Shown: one piece after another, positions 16,674 to 24,251 of the stretch
How positions within the stretch are numbered: the first letter of the stretch is position 1
Layout: every line of letters begins with the position of its first letter
Source: Streptomyces sp. 71268
Lineage (GTDB): Bacteria; Actinomycetota; Actinomycetes; Streptomycetales; Streptomycetaceae
Direction: 5' to 3'
DNA length: 64,000 nucleotides
Assembly: GCF_029392895.1 (NCBI RefSeq)
Contig: NZ_CP114200.1
Location: 2,883,001-2,947,000, forward strand
Translations under genes and position numbers: made by a program
Notes under the pieces: generated by a model
Told to the model about the DNA's origin: nothing
Databases searched by the model: none
Seen by the model: only the letters and a program-made list of their open reading frames with translations

Positions 16674-19127
16674 CTACCGCCGCTCGGCCTTGGCGTCCTC
16701 GGACTTCGCGTAGCCGATGTCCTGGTAGCGCGGGGTGGCCAGGCCGAAGGCGCCCACGTTGGCCAGGCTGGAGCGGGCCGCGATCAGTTGCGGGCGCTGG
16801 TAGAGGGGCAGGGAGCCGGCGGCGGCCCAGATACGGGCGTCGGCCCGCTGGAGCAGCTCGCGCGCCGCGGACTCGTCCAGCTCGGTGGACGCCTGCTCGA
16901 AGAGCTGGTCGATCTGGTGGGTGCCGACCCGGGTGTAGTTCTGCTCCACGAGCAGCGAGCCGTCGGCCGCCGGGCGGGGCTTGGCGAAGATCGGGCGGGC
17001 GTCGGTGGCCGGGAAGGCCGTGGCCGGCCAGGAGTAGAGGGCCAGGTCGAAGTCGCCCTTGGCGACGTAGGTACGGAAGTACTCGTCGTCGGGGACGCGC
17101 ACGATGTCGGTCTGGACGCCGATCCTGCCGAGCATCGCCGCGATGCGCTCGCCGACCTCGCGCGCCTGCTCCGTCCCCGGGCCGCTGGGCAGCACGAACC
17201 GGAGCAGCAGCGGCCGGCCGTCCTTGATCCGTACCGGCGCGCCACCGGGCAGCGCCCGGGGCCCGGCGTCCCCGGCCCGGTCGGCGCCCCGCCGGTCGCT
17301 TCCGTCGCCCGCCGGGGCGCGGCCCTGCGGGCGGTCGCGTTCGGGCTGGTCCCGGCCCTGGACGCGGGCCACCGGGCCGGCCGCGCCCGCGGCACCGGCC
17401 CGATCCGCCGCGTCGTCGGGGGCGTCGTCGGGGGCGGCCGGGTCCGTGTCAGTGGCCGGGTCCGTGTCGGCCGCGGCGTCCGCGTCAGCGGGTGCGCTGG
17501 TGCGCACGCCGGTGTTCGGGCGGGCGTCGGTGCCGGTGTCCGTGCCCGAGTCCGCCTCCCCGTTCTCGTCGGCGTCCCGCTTGGCGTCCGCCGACTGGCG
17601 CGGGAGGGGGCCGTCGCCCTGTTGCCATCCCGCGTCGGCGAGCAGCGAGCGGGCCGCGGCGGCGTCCCGGCCACCGAGGGCTCCGCTGTTGTCCCGGTAA
17701 CCGTGCTGGCCCGCCATGGTCAGGTGGCTGCCGAGCGGCTTGGCCGACAGGCCGAGCGGCTCGAAGACCGCGTCGGTCAGCTCCTCGCGGTCGATGGCAC
17801 GGGCGACGGCCCGGCGCACCCGCTCGTCGGCGAGCGGCCCGGCCGTGCCGTTCAGGGCGAGCTGGGTGTAGGCGGGCGCGAGGGACCTGCGGACGGTGAA
17901 CGCGCCGAGCGCCCTGGCCTCGGCCGCGCGCCGGGCCGCCGCCGCGCGCTCGTCGGCCACCGCCCGTACGGCGGCGGCTCGCTCCCGGCGCGGGCCGTAC
18001 TCGATCACCCAGGAGCGCAGCGCGCCGGCCGCGCTGACCATGGCCGCCCGCCCGGCCCCGAGCTCGGGCGTCGTACCGCTGGCCGCGTTCGGGCCGGCCC
18101 CTGCCGGCGCCCCGCCGGCCGGCCGCCCGGCACCCGCCAACCCGGACGCCTCGCCGCTGCCACCCGCGGCGGCGACGCGGTCGGCGGTGGCGGCGTCCAC
18201 CTCGGCCACGTCGAGCCGGCCGGAGGCCAGCGCGGCTGCCCGCTCGGCGCGCGGCACCGGCGTCAGCACCAGCTTGTCGAGCCGCGCGGGATCGCCCCAC
18301 CAGCGCGGGTCGCGCACCAGCGTCAGCGGGGCCTCGGCGTCCGCCGTGCGCCCGTGCCGGTCCTGGCCCCGGCCCTCGCGCCGGCCGTCAGGCCGGTCCC
18401 GCTCCGCGCGGTCCGCACCCTGCCGGCTCGGCATGAACGGGCCGGCGCTGACCGGGAGTTGGCGACCCGAGTCCTCGTTGAACGCCTTCGGGCTGCCCAT
18501 CACGCTCTTCGGGTACAGCGGCGTGAACAGGGCCCGCCAGTCCGCGTACGGGCGCCGGAAGGTGACCTCCACCTCGCCGGGTTCGCGGCCCGGCGCGATG
18601 CGCTCGATGCGCTCGTAACCGGCGTTGCGGGCCGTCCAGTACGCCCGGTCCCTGCCGCGCAGGGCCCGCCACTGGGCCCGGAAGTCGGCCACGCCCAGCG
18701 CCCGGCCGTCGCTCCAGGCGGCCTCGGGGTTGAGCCGGTAGCGCACCACCTGTCGCGGCTCGCGGTCGATGACCTCGGCCGACTCCAGGTAGTCGGGGTT
18801 GCGGACGGCGCGGCCCCGCGCGTCGAGGGTGAACAGCATGGGCAGCACCGCGCCGGCCACCCGGTCGGTGCCGGCGTCGGCCTTGGCGTGGAAGGCGTTG
18901 AGGGTGGCGGGCCTGGCGTCCACGGCCCAGCGCACGGTGCCACGCCCGGACAGCTCGGCGCGGGCGGCGTCGGCCACGTCGTGCGAGACCGGCGCCGCCG
19001 CCGCGTCCTCGCCCTCCGAGCTGCACCCGGCCAGCAACGGAAGCGGCAGCAGCACCCCGGCCGCGAACAGCGCGGCGCAGCGGCGGGTACGGGCCGCCGG
19101 GCCCCTCGTGACGCCGTCGACGGGCAT
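16674..19127 (-). CDS. ABC transporter substrate-binding lipoprotein (SBP family 5) with long disordered inserts
   Basis: 817-residue exported lipoprotein, much longer than the usual 530-600 residues. It has a signal peptide ending LLPLPLLAGC (lipidated Cys near residue 35), then GTVRWAVDARPATLNAFHAKAD and the SBP_bac_5 features WSDGRALGVADFRAQWRAL, SAGPFMPS and LQRADARIWAAAGSLPLYQRP. Three low-complexity inserts account for the extra length: about residues 232-262 (Arg/Asp/Gly), 320-360 (Gly/Ala) and 530-635 (Asp/Thr/Ala, with DTDPATDTDPA-type repeats, then Arg/Asp/Gly). No permease genes are adjacent, so it is an orphan binding protein. The ATG at 19127 follows ggaggtacca. The ligand is unknown; peptides are likely. 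Confidence 0.88.
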   Translation of the reverse strand: MPVDGVTRGPAARTRRCAALFAAGVLLPLPLLAGCSSEGEDAAAAPVSHDVADAARAELSGRGTVRWAVDARPATLNAFHAKADAGTDRVAGAVLPMLFTLDARGRAVRNPDYLESAEVIDREPRQVVRYRLNPEAAWSDGRALGVADFRAQWRALRGRDRAYWTARNAGYERIERIAPGREPGEVEVTFRRPYADWRALFTPLYPKSVMGSPKAFNEDSGRQLPVSAGPFMPSRQGADRAERDRPDGRREGRGQDRHGRTADAEAPLTLVRDPRWWGDPARLDKLVLTPVPRAERAAALASGRLDVAEVDAATADRVAAAGGSGEASGLAGAGRPAGGAPAGAGPNAASGTTPELGAGRAAMVSAAGALRSWVIEYGPRRERAAAVRAVADERAAAARRAAEARALGAFTVRRSLAPAYTQLALNGTAGPLADERVRRAVARAIDREELTDAVFEPLGLSAKPLGSHLTMAGQHGYRDNSGALGGRDAAAARSLLADAGWQQGDGPLPRQSADAKRDADENGEADSGTDTGTDARPNTGVRTSAPADADAAADTDPATDTDPAAPDDAPDDAADRAGAAGAAGPVARVQGRDQPERDRPQGRAPAGDGSDRRGADRAGDAGPRALPGGAPVRIKDGRPLLLRFVLPSGPGTEQAREVGERIAAMLGRIGVQTDIVRVPDDEYFRTYVAKGDFDLALYSWPATAFPATDARPIFAKPRPAADGSLLVEQNYTRVGTHQIDQLFEQASTELDESAARELLQRADARIWAAAGSLPLYQRPQLIAARSSLANVGAFGLATPRYQDIGYAKSEDAKAERR

Positions 19128-19475
19128 GGCTGGTACCTCCGGGTGACTTCACCGCTCATCGGATGGGCTGATCACTCACTGAAGGCGACGTCGCGCGCCA
19201 CGCCACGCCGACACGGCGGGTCACAACTCAACGCCACCCGGCCGGCCTAGCCCATTCTGACCAGCGACGTCACGGCCTCGACGGCGCGCCACCCGGACGG
19301 CCTAGCGGTGCCGAACCGGGCCTTCGCGCGGGTCTAGTCTTGAGGCGGGAGGGGCGCGATATGACCGGTGTGCGCCCAGAATCCCGGCAGATCTCTTCCC
19401 AACAGCGGGCGCGGCGCGCGACACTCGCTGTCGCATGAGTGTCGCCGTCCGCAACCGCGGAAGTGAGGACAAGTC
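19128..19475. other. divergent promoter region (long SBP / small coiled-coil gene)
   Basis: 348 bases between the leftward SBP gene and the rightward small gene. It must hold promoters for both. A gaggac ribosome site precedes the small gene. No operator-like symmetry stands out. Confidence 0.4.
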
Positions 19476-19760
19476 ATGTCCGTACACGATGATTTGACGG
19501 CCGTTCAGCGAAGTCTCGACGACCTGGTCCGCTCCGTCGGACGCCTGGAGAAACAGGTCGGGTCCGACAGCCTGGACGTCCGCAGGGTGCGTACCGACGC
19601 GGACCATCTCCGCGAGAGCGTCGCGCTGTTGCGCGCGGCGTCCCCCTCGGAACCGGTCCGGACGGAGCGGGTGCCCGTCCCCGACACCCCCTACGACCGC
19701 ACGCTGTGGGCGGACGCCGAGGACGAGGGCCTGGGCTCCCGGGAGGGCCGCGCCCCCTAG
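19476..19760 (+). CDS. small coiled-coil hypothetical protein
   Basis: 94-residue acidic protein. Residues 1-50 (MSVHDDLTAVQRSLDDLVRSVGRLEKQV...) form an amphipathic, probably coiled-coil helix with heptad leucines and valines. Residues 55-94 are Pro/Asp/Glu-rich and likely disordered. It has no signal peptide and no enzyme motif. Similar short proteins occur in Streptomyces, but no function is known to me. It has its own ribosome site (gaggac) and a terminator downstream, so it is probably monocistronic. Confidence 0.75.
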   Translation: MSVHDDLTAVQRSLDDLVRSVGRLEKQVGSDSLDVRRVRTDADHLRESVALLRAASPSEPVRTERVPVPDTPYDRTLWADAEDEGLGSREGRAP

Positions 19761-19790
19761 TGAAGCCGCTCCACCGCCGGCAGGCCGGGG

Positions 19791-19832
19791 CCCGGGCGCC
19801 GGCACGCGCCGCACGGCGCGTCGCCGCCCGGG
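19791..19832 (+). terminator. two-part hairpin after the small coiled-coil gene
   Basis: An outer stem cccgggcg/cgcccggg and an inner stem acgcgcc/ggcgcgt with a 4-base loop, separated by a small internal bulge, 30 bases past the stop at 19760. Confidence 0.5.
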
Positions 19833-20209
19833 CCGCGCCACTCCCCCGGCCGGGCGTCCCCGGAGCGCCCGTACGCCGGGGCGTACGGCGGAGCTGGCGC
19901 CCGCCTCGCGCGTGCGGTGCGCCGGCGCACCGCGACCGGCCGGCCGCCGCAGGTCAGAGACACGTACCGCCCGGCCGGAGCCGGCGCCCGGCGCACCACC
20001 GCCCCGCCCCGCACCACCCGCCGCACCCCCGCGCACCCGCCCGGCCCGCGCGCCGGTCCGCGCGCACGCACCCGCGTACCGCCCGTACGCCCCCGGCCGC
20101 CCGGGCGCCGCACCCGTCGCGCCGACCCGCTCCCTCGCGGCACCCGGCCCGCACGGCGCCCGCACCGCGAACCCCGCCGCGCGGCACCCGCACCACACCG
20201 CTCACCGCC

Positions 20210-20275
20210 CCATCCGTCCACCCGTCCGACCGCCGGCCCACCCGTCCACCATCGGCCACCCGTCCACCCGCCCGC
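20210..20275. repeat. CACCCGTCC direct repeats upstream of sdhC
   Basis: At least five imperfect copies of a 9-base unit (CACCCGTCC or CATCCGTCC) spaced irregularly within 66 bases, 40-100 bases ahead of the sdhC start. The cause is unknown; they could be regulator sites or simple slippage. Confidence 0.55.
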
Positions 20276-20312
20276 AGATCCGAGCCGCTACCACGCCACC
20301 GCGGAGTCTCCC

Positions 20313-21140
20313 TTGGCCACAGGCACCGACCCCCACGTCCGGACGGGAGCGCGCGGCGTGCACGGCACGCTGCGCGCCGCCATCCCGGAACGCCACCTGC
20401 GCACCGACCGCTGGTGGCTGCCGCCCGCCGCGACCGCGGCCGGACTGCTCGCCTTCGTCGTCTACTCGACCTGGCGGGCGTTCTCCAACGCCGACTACTA
20501 CGACGCGCCCTACGTCTCGCCGTTCTACTCGCCGTGCCTGGCCGAGAACTGCGAGCCGATGCGCGACGGCCCCAACTGGGCCCTGTTCGGCACCTGGTGG
20601 GGCCTGTCCCCCTCGGTCCTGATCCTGATCCTGCCGCTGGGCTTCCGGCTGACCTGCTACTACTACCGCAAGGCGTACTACCGCGGCTTCTGGGCCTCGC
20701 CCCCGGCGTGCGCGGTGCCCGAGCCCCGGCAGAAGTACACCGGTGAGACCCGCTTCCCGCTGATCATGCAGAACATCCACCGGTACTTCTTCTACGCCGC
20801 GCTGCTCGTCGCCAGCATCCTGACGTACGACACCGTGCTCACCTTCCGCGACGAGCACTACGAGTGGGGCCACATGGGCCTCGGCACGGTCGTCTTCGTG
20901 GCCAACGCCGTACTGCTGTGGATGTACACGCTCTCCTGCCACTCCTGCCGGCACATCGTCGGCGGGCGGCTCAAGCACTTCTCCAAGCACCCAGTGCGCT
21001 ACCGGCTGTGGGGCTGGGTCGGCAAGCTCAACGCGCGGCACGCCAGGCTCGCCTGGTACTCGCTGGTCAGCGTGGCGCTCGCGGACCTGTACGTGTACCT
21101 GCTGGCGATCGGAGCCTTCGACGACCCGACCTTCTTCTGA
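20313..21140 (+). CDS. sdhC: succinate dehydrogenase (Sdh1-type) membrane anchor subunit
   Basis: 275-residue membrane subunit that anchors the flavoprotein/iron-sulfur pair and passes electrons to the menaquinone pool. Five hydrophobic helices are visible: AATAAGLLAFVVYSTW, SPSVLILILPLGFRLTC, YFFYAALLVASIL, GTVVFVANAVLLWMYTL and YSLVSVALADLYVYLLAIG. Between them are YYYRKAYYRGFWASPP, FPLIMQNIHRYFFY and SCHSCRHIVGG. Sequence and gene order (anchor, flavoprotein, iron-sulfur) resemble mycobacterial Sdh1, not the classical sdhCDAB operon. The start is uncertain: the TTG at 20313 (ggag 6 bases upstream) or the GTG at 20358 (gggag 8 bases upstream) would both work. Confidence 0.82.
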   Translation: MATGTDPHVRTGARGVHGTLRAAIPERHLRTDRWWLPPAATAAGLLAFVVYSTWRAFSNADYYDAPYVSPFYSPCLAENCEPMRDGPNWALFGTWWGLSPSVLILILPLGFRLTCYYYRKAYYRGFWASPPACAVPEPRQKYTGETRFPLIMQNIHRYFFYAALLVASILTYDTVLTFRDEHYEWGHMGLGTVVFVANAVLLWMYTLSCHSCRHIVGGRLKHFSKHPVRYRLWGWVGKLNARHARLAWYSLVSVALADLYVYLLAIGAFDDPTFF

Positions 21141-21239
21141 CACCGCCCACGGGAGCGGTGACAACGCGCCCGCCCCGCGGGCGGCGAGCCGCCCCCGGGG
21201 CCCGGGCAACTCCAAGGCTGCGAGAGGGAAACAAGAGAC

Positions 21240-23330
21240 ATGACGCAAGTCGAGCGGCAGGCGTGGGACGTCGTCGTGGTCGGCGCGGGCGGGGCGGGGC
21301 TGCGGGCCGCCATCGCGGCGCGCGAACAGGGCATGCGCACGGCCGTCATCTGCAAGTCCCTGTTCGGCAAGGCCCATACGGTGATGGCCGAGGGCGGCAT
21401 CGCGGCCAGCATGGGCAACGTCAACGAGGGCGACAACTGGCAGGTGCACTTCCGCGACACGATGCGCGGCGGGAAGTTCCTGAACCACTGGCGGATGGCC
21501 GAGCTGCACGCGCGCGAGGCCCCCGAGCGGGTCTGGGAGTTGGAGACCTGGGGCGCGCTGTTCGACCGTACGGCCGACGGCAGGATCTCGCAGCGCAACT
21601 TCGGCGGCCACGAGTACCCGCGCCTGGCCCACGTCGGCGACCGCACCGGGCTCGAACTGATCCGCACCCTCCAGCAGAAGATCGTCTCGCTGCAACAGGA
21701 GGACGAGCGGGAGTTCGGCGACCACGAGGCGCGGCTCAAGGTGTTCCAGGAGTGCACGGTCACCCGCGTGCTCAAGGAGGCCGGGCCAGCGGGCGGGGAC
21801 GGGGCGCGGGTGGCCGGCGTCTTCGGCTACGAGCGCGAGTCGGGCCGCTTCTTCGTCATCGAGGCGCCGTCGGTGGTGCTGGCCACCGGCGGTATCGGCA
21901 AGTCCTTCAAGGTGACCTCCAACTCCTGGGAGTACACCGGCGACGGGCACGCGCTGGCGCTGCTGGCCGGCGCCCCGCTGATCAACATGGAGTTCGTGCA
22001 GTTCCACCCGACCGGCATGGTCTGGCCGCCGTCGGTCAAGGGCATCCTGGTCACCGAGTCGGTGCGGGGCGACGGCGGGGTGCTGCGCAACAGCGAGGGC
22101 AAGCGGTTCATGTTCGACTACATCCCGGAGGTCTTCAAGGACAAGTACGCCCTCACCGAGGAGGAGGGCGACCGCTGGTACGAGGACCCGGACAACAACC
22201 GCCGCCCACCCGAACTTCTCCCCCGCGACGAGGTGGCCCGCGCCATCAACGCCGAGGTCAAGGCCGGCCGAGGCTCCCCGCACGGCGGCGTCTTCCTCGA
22301 CGTGTCCACCCGGATGCCGGCCGAGACCATCAAGCGGCGGCTGCCGTCCATGCACCACCAGTTCAAGGAGCTGGCGGACGTGGACATCACGGCCGAGCCG
22401 ATGGAGGTCGGCCCGACCTGCCACTACGTCATGGGCGGCGTCGAGGTGGACCCGGACACGGCGGCGGCCACCGGCGTGCCGGGCCTCTTCGCCGCCGGCG
22501 AGGTCGCCGGCGGCATGCACGGCTCCAACCGGCTGGGCGGCAACTCGCTGTCCGACCTGCTGGTCTTCGGCCGCCGGGCGGGCCTGTACGCGGCGCGCCA
22601 CGCCGCTGACGTCGGCGCCGACCGGCCGGTGATCGCGGCGGCCGACGCCGCGGCGGCCGAGGCGGAGGCGCTGCGCCCGTTCAGCGCCGAGGAGGCGAGC
22701 GCGAGCCCGTCCGGCGGGCCGGTGGAGAACCCGTACACCCTGCACCAGGAGTTGCAGCAGGCGATGAACGACCTGGTGGGCATCATCCGGCGGCACGAGG
22801 AGATGGCCGAGGCACTGCACCGGCTGGCCGGGCTGCGCGCGCGGGCCCGCCGGGCGGGCGTCGAGGGGCACCGGCAGTTCAACCCGGGCTGGCACCTGGC
22901 GCTCGACCTGCGCAACATGCTGCTGGTCAGCGAGTGCGTGGCGCGGGCGGCGCTGGAGCGTACGGAGAGCCGCGGCGGGCACACCCGCGACGACCACCCC
23001 GCGATGGACCGGGCCTGGCGCACGGTCAACCTCCGGTGCCGGCTGGCGACCGAGGAAGCGCAGGCGGCGGAGCCGGTGGGCGGCGCGGCGAACGGACCGG
23101 TGGGCGCGGGACCGGCGGGTGGCGTGGCCACCACCGCCGAGTCCGTCACCGAGCCGGTCGTCGCCGAGCCGGTCGTCGCCGAGCCCGGGCTCGGCGGCCT
23201 GGTCAGCGACCAGTCCGGGCAGATCGCGCTGGCCCGCACGGCGACCCCGCCGATCAGGCCGGACCTGCTCCAGCTCTTCGAGAGGGACGAACTGGTGAAG
23301 TATCTGACGGACGAGGAGCTGAGCCGGTGA
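21240..23330 (+). CDS. sdhA: succinate dehydrogenase/fumarate reductase flavoprotein subunit
   Basis: 696-residue catalytic subunit that oxidises succinate to fumarate with covalent FAD. Motifs are the FAD fold VVVVGAGGAGLRAAIAA (residues 10-26), KAHTVMAEGGIAASMGN with the FAD-linking His, HPTGMVWPPSVKGILVTE and GVEVDPDTAAATGVPGLFAAGE near residue 410, then NRLGGNSLSDLLVFGRRAG. The C-terminal region carries a low-complexity insert around residues 605-650 with a VVAEP repeat before the conserved end. The ATG at 21240 follows gagagggaaacaag. Its stop overlaps the GTG of sdhB (GTGA), so the two are coupled. Confidence 0.95.
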   Translation: MTQVERQAWDVVVVGAGGAGLRAAIAAREQGMRTAVICKSLFGKAHTVMAEGGIAASMGNVNEGDNWQVHFRDTMRGGKFLNHWRMAELHAREAPERVWELETWGALFDRTADGRISQRNFGGHEYPRLAHVGDRTGLELIRTLQQKIVSLQQEDEREFGDHEARLKVFQECTVTRVLKEAGPAGGDGARVAGVFGYERESGRFFVIEAPSVVLATGGIGKSFKVTSNSWEYTGDGHALALLAGAPLINMEFVQFHPTGMVWPPSVKGILVTESVRGDGGVLRNSEGKRFMFDYIPEVFKDKYALTEEEGDRWYEDPDNNRRPPELLPRDEVARAINAEVKAGRGSPHGGVFLDVSTRMPAETIKRRLPSMHHQFKELADVDITAEPMEVGPTCHYVMGGVEVDPDTAAATGVPGLFAAGEVAGGMHGSNRLGGNSLSDLLVFGRRAGLYAARHAADVGADRPVIAAADAAAAEAEALRPFSAEEASASPSGGPVENPYTLHQELQQAMNDLVGIIRRHEEMAEALHRLAGLRARARRAGVEGHRQFNPGWHLALDLRNMLLVSECVARAALERTESRGGHTRDDHPAMDRAWRTVNLRCRLATEEAQAAEPVGGAANGPVGAGPAGGVATTAESVTEPVVAEPVVAEPGLGGLVSDQSGQIALARTATPPIRPDLLQLFERDELVKYLTDEELSR

Positions 23331-24094
23331 GCTACCAGGCGCACTTCAGGGTGTGGCGCGGCGACGCCGAGGGCGGCGGGTTGCGCGACTTCACCGTCGA
23401 GGTCAACGAGGGCGAGGTGGTGCTCGACATCATCCACCGGCTCCAGGCCACCCAGGCCCCCGACCTGGCGGTGCGCTGGAACTGCAAGGCCGGCAAGTGC
23501 GGGTCGTGCAGCGCCGAGATCAACGGCCGGCCGCGGCTGCTGTGCATGACGCGGATGTCGGTCTTCGAGGAGAGCGAGACCATCACGGTGACGCCGATGC
23601 GGACGTTCCCGGTGATGCGGGACCTGGTCACGGACGTCTCGTTCAACTACACCAAGGCCCGCGAGATCCCCGCGTTCGTCCCGCCGGCCGAGCTGGGCCC
23701 GGGCGAGTACCGGATGGCCCAGCAGGACGTGGAGCGCTCGCAGGAGTTCCGCAAGTGCATCGAGTGCTTCCTGTGCCAGGACACGTGTCACGTGGTGCGG
23801 GACTTCGAGGAGAACAAGGCCGCGTTCGCCGGGCCGCGCTTCCTGATGCGCGTGGCCGAACTCGACATGCACCCGCTGGACGCCGCCGACGAGGCCGGCA
23901 TCGACCGCAAGCGCACCGCGCAGGAGGAACACGGCCTCGGCTACTGCAACATCACCAAGTGCTGCACCGAGGTGTGCCCGGAGGGCATCCGGATCACCGA
24001 CAACGCGCTCATCCCGCTAAAGGAGCGCGCGGTCGACCGCAAGTACGACCCGCTGGTGTGGCTGGGCAACAAGATCAGGCGCCGCGGACAGTGA
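23327..24094 (+). CDS. sdhB: succinate dehydrogenase iron-sulfur subunit
   Basis: 255-residue electron-transfer subunit with three iron-sulfur clusters. The 2Fe-2S site is NCKAGKCGSCSAEINGRPRLLC (C-x4-C-x2-C-x11-C, about residues 62-83). The 4Fe-4S and 3Fe-4S ligands are in CIECFLCQDTCH (about 144-155) and CNITKCCTEVCPEGI (about 206-220). The GTG at 23327 overlaps the sdhA stop by four bases. It is the last gene of the operon, followed within 10 bases by a perfect hairpin. Together the three genes form a complete Sdh1-type complex. Confidence 0.95.
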   Translation: MSYQAHFRVWRGDAEGGGLRDFTVEVNEGEVVLDIIHRLQATQAPDLAVRWNCKAGKCGSCSAEINGRPRLLCMTRMSVFEESETITVTPMRTFPVMRDLVTDVSFNYTKAREIPAFVPPAELGPGEYRMAQQDVERSQEFRKCIECFLCQDTCHVVRDFEENKAAFAGPRFLMRVAELDMHPLDAADEAGIDRKRTAQEEHGLGYCNITKCCTEVCPEGIRITDNALIPLKERAVDRKYDPLVWLGNKIRRRGQ

Positions 24095-24099
24095 CCCGG

Positions 24100-24129
24100 G
24101 CACGGCGCGGGGCGATCCCCGCGCCGTGC
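24100..24129. terminator. sdh operon terminator
   Basis: A perfect 13-base stem (gcacggcgcgggg and complement) with a 4-base loop, starting 6 bases after the sdhB stop and ahead of the convergent phosphatase gene. Confidence 0.85.
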
Positions 24130-24251
24130 ACCACCCGGGGCGCGTGCCGGACCGGGCCGCGCGCCGGACCCCCTCGGGGCGGGCCCGCGCTCGTCAACCG
24201 CCCTACGGGTAGGCCGACTTGGCGCGGGGCCACAGAGGTGGCCAACCGCCC

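Larger units (their letters stand above)
19761..20312. other. 552-base gene-less region upstream of the sdh operon
   Basis: Extremely C-rich on the + strand. Several frames stay open on both strands, but their translations are Arg/Pro/Ala-only and look non-coding. It contains the hairpin at 19791-19832 and an array of CACCCGTCC-like repeats near 20210-20275. The sdh promoter should lie here. Confidence 0.5.

Noticed and set aside
20202..22997. 931-codon frame on the minus strand opposite sdhA
   Set aside because: Shadow of sdhC/sdhA; no start context and no recognisable protein features.
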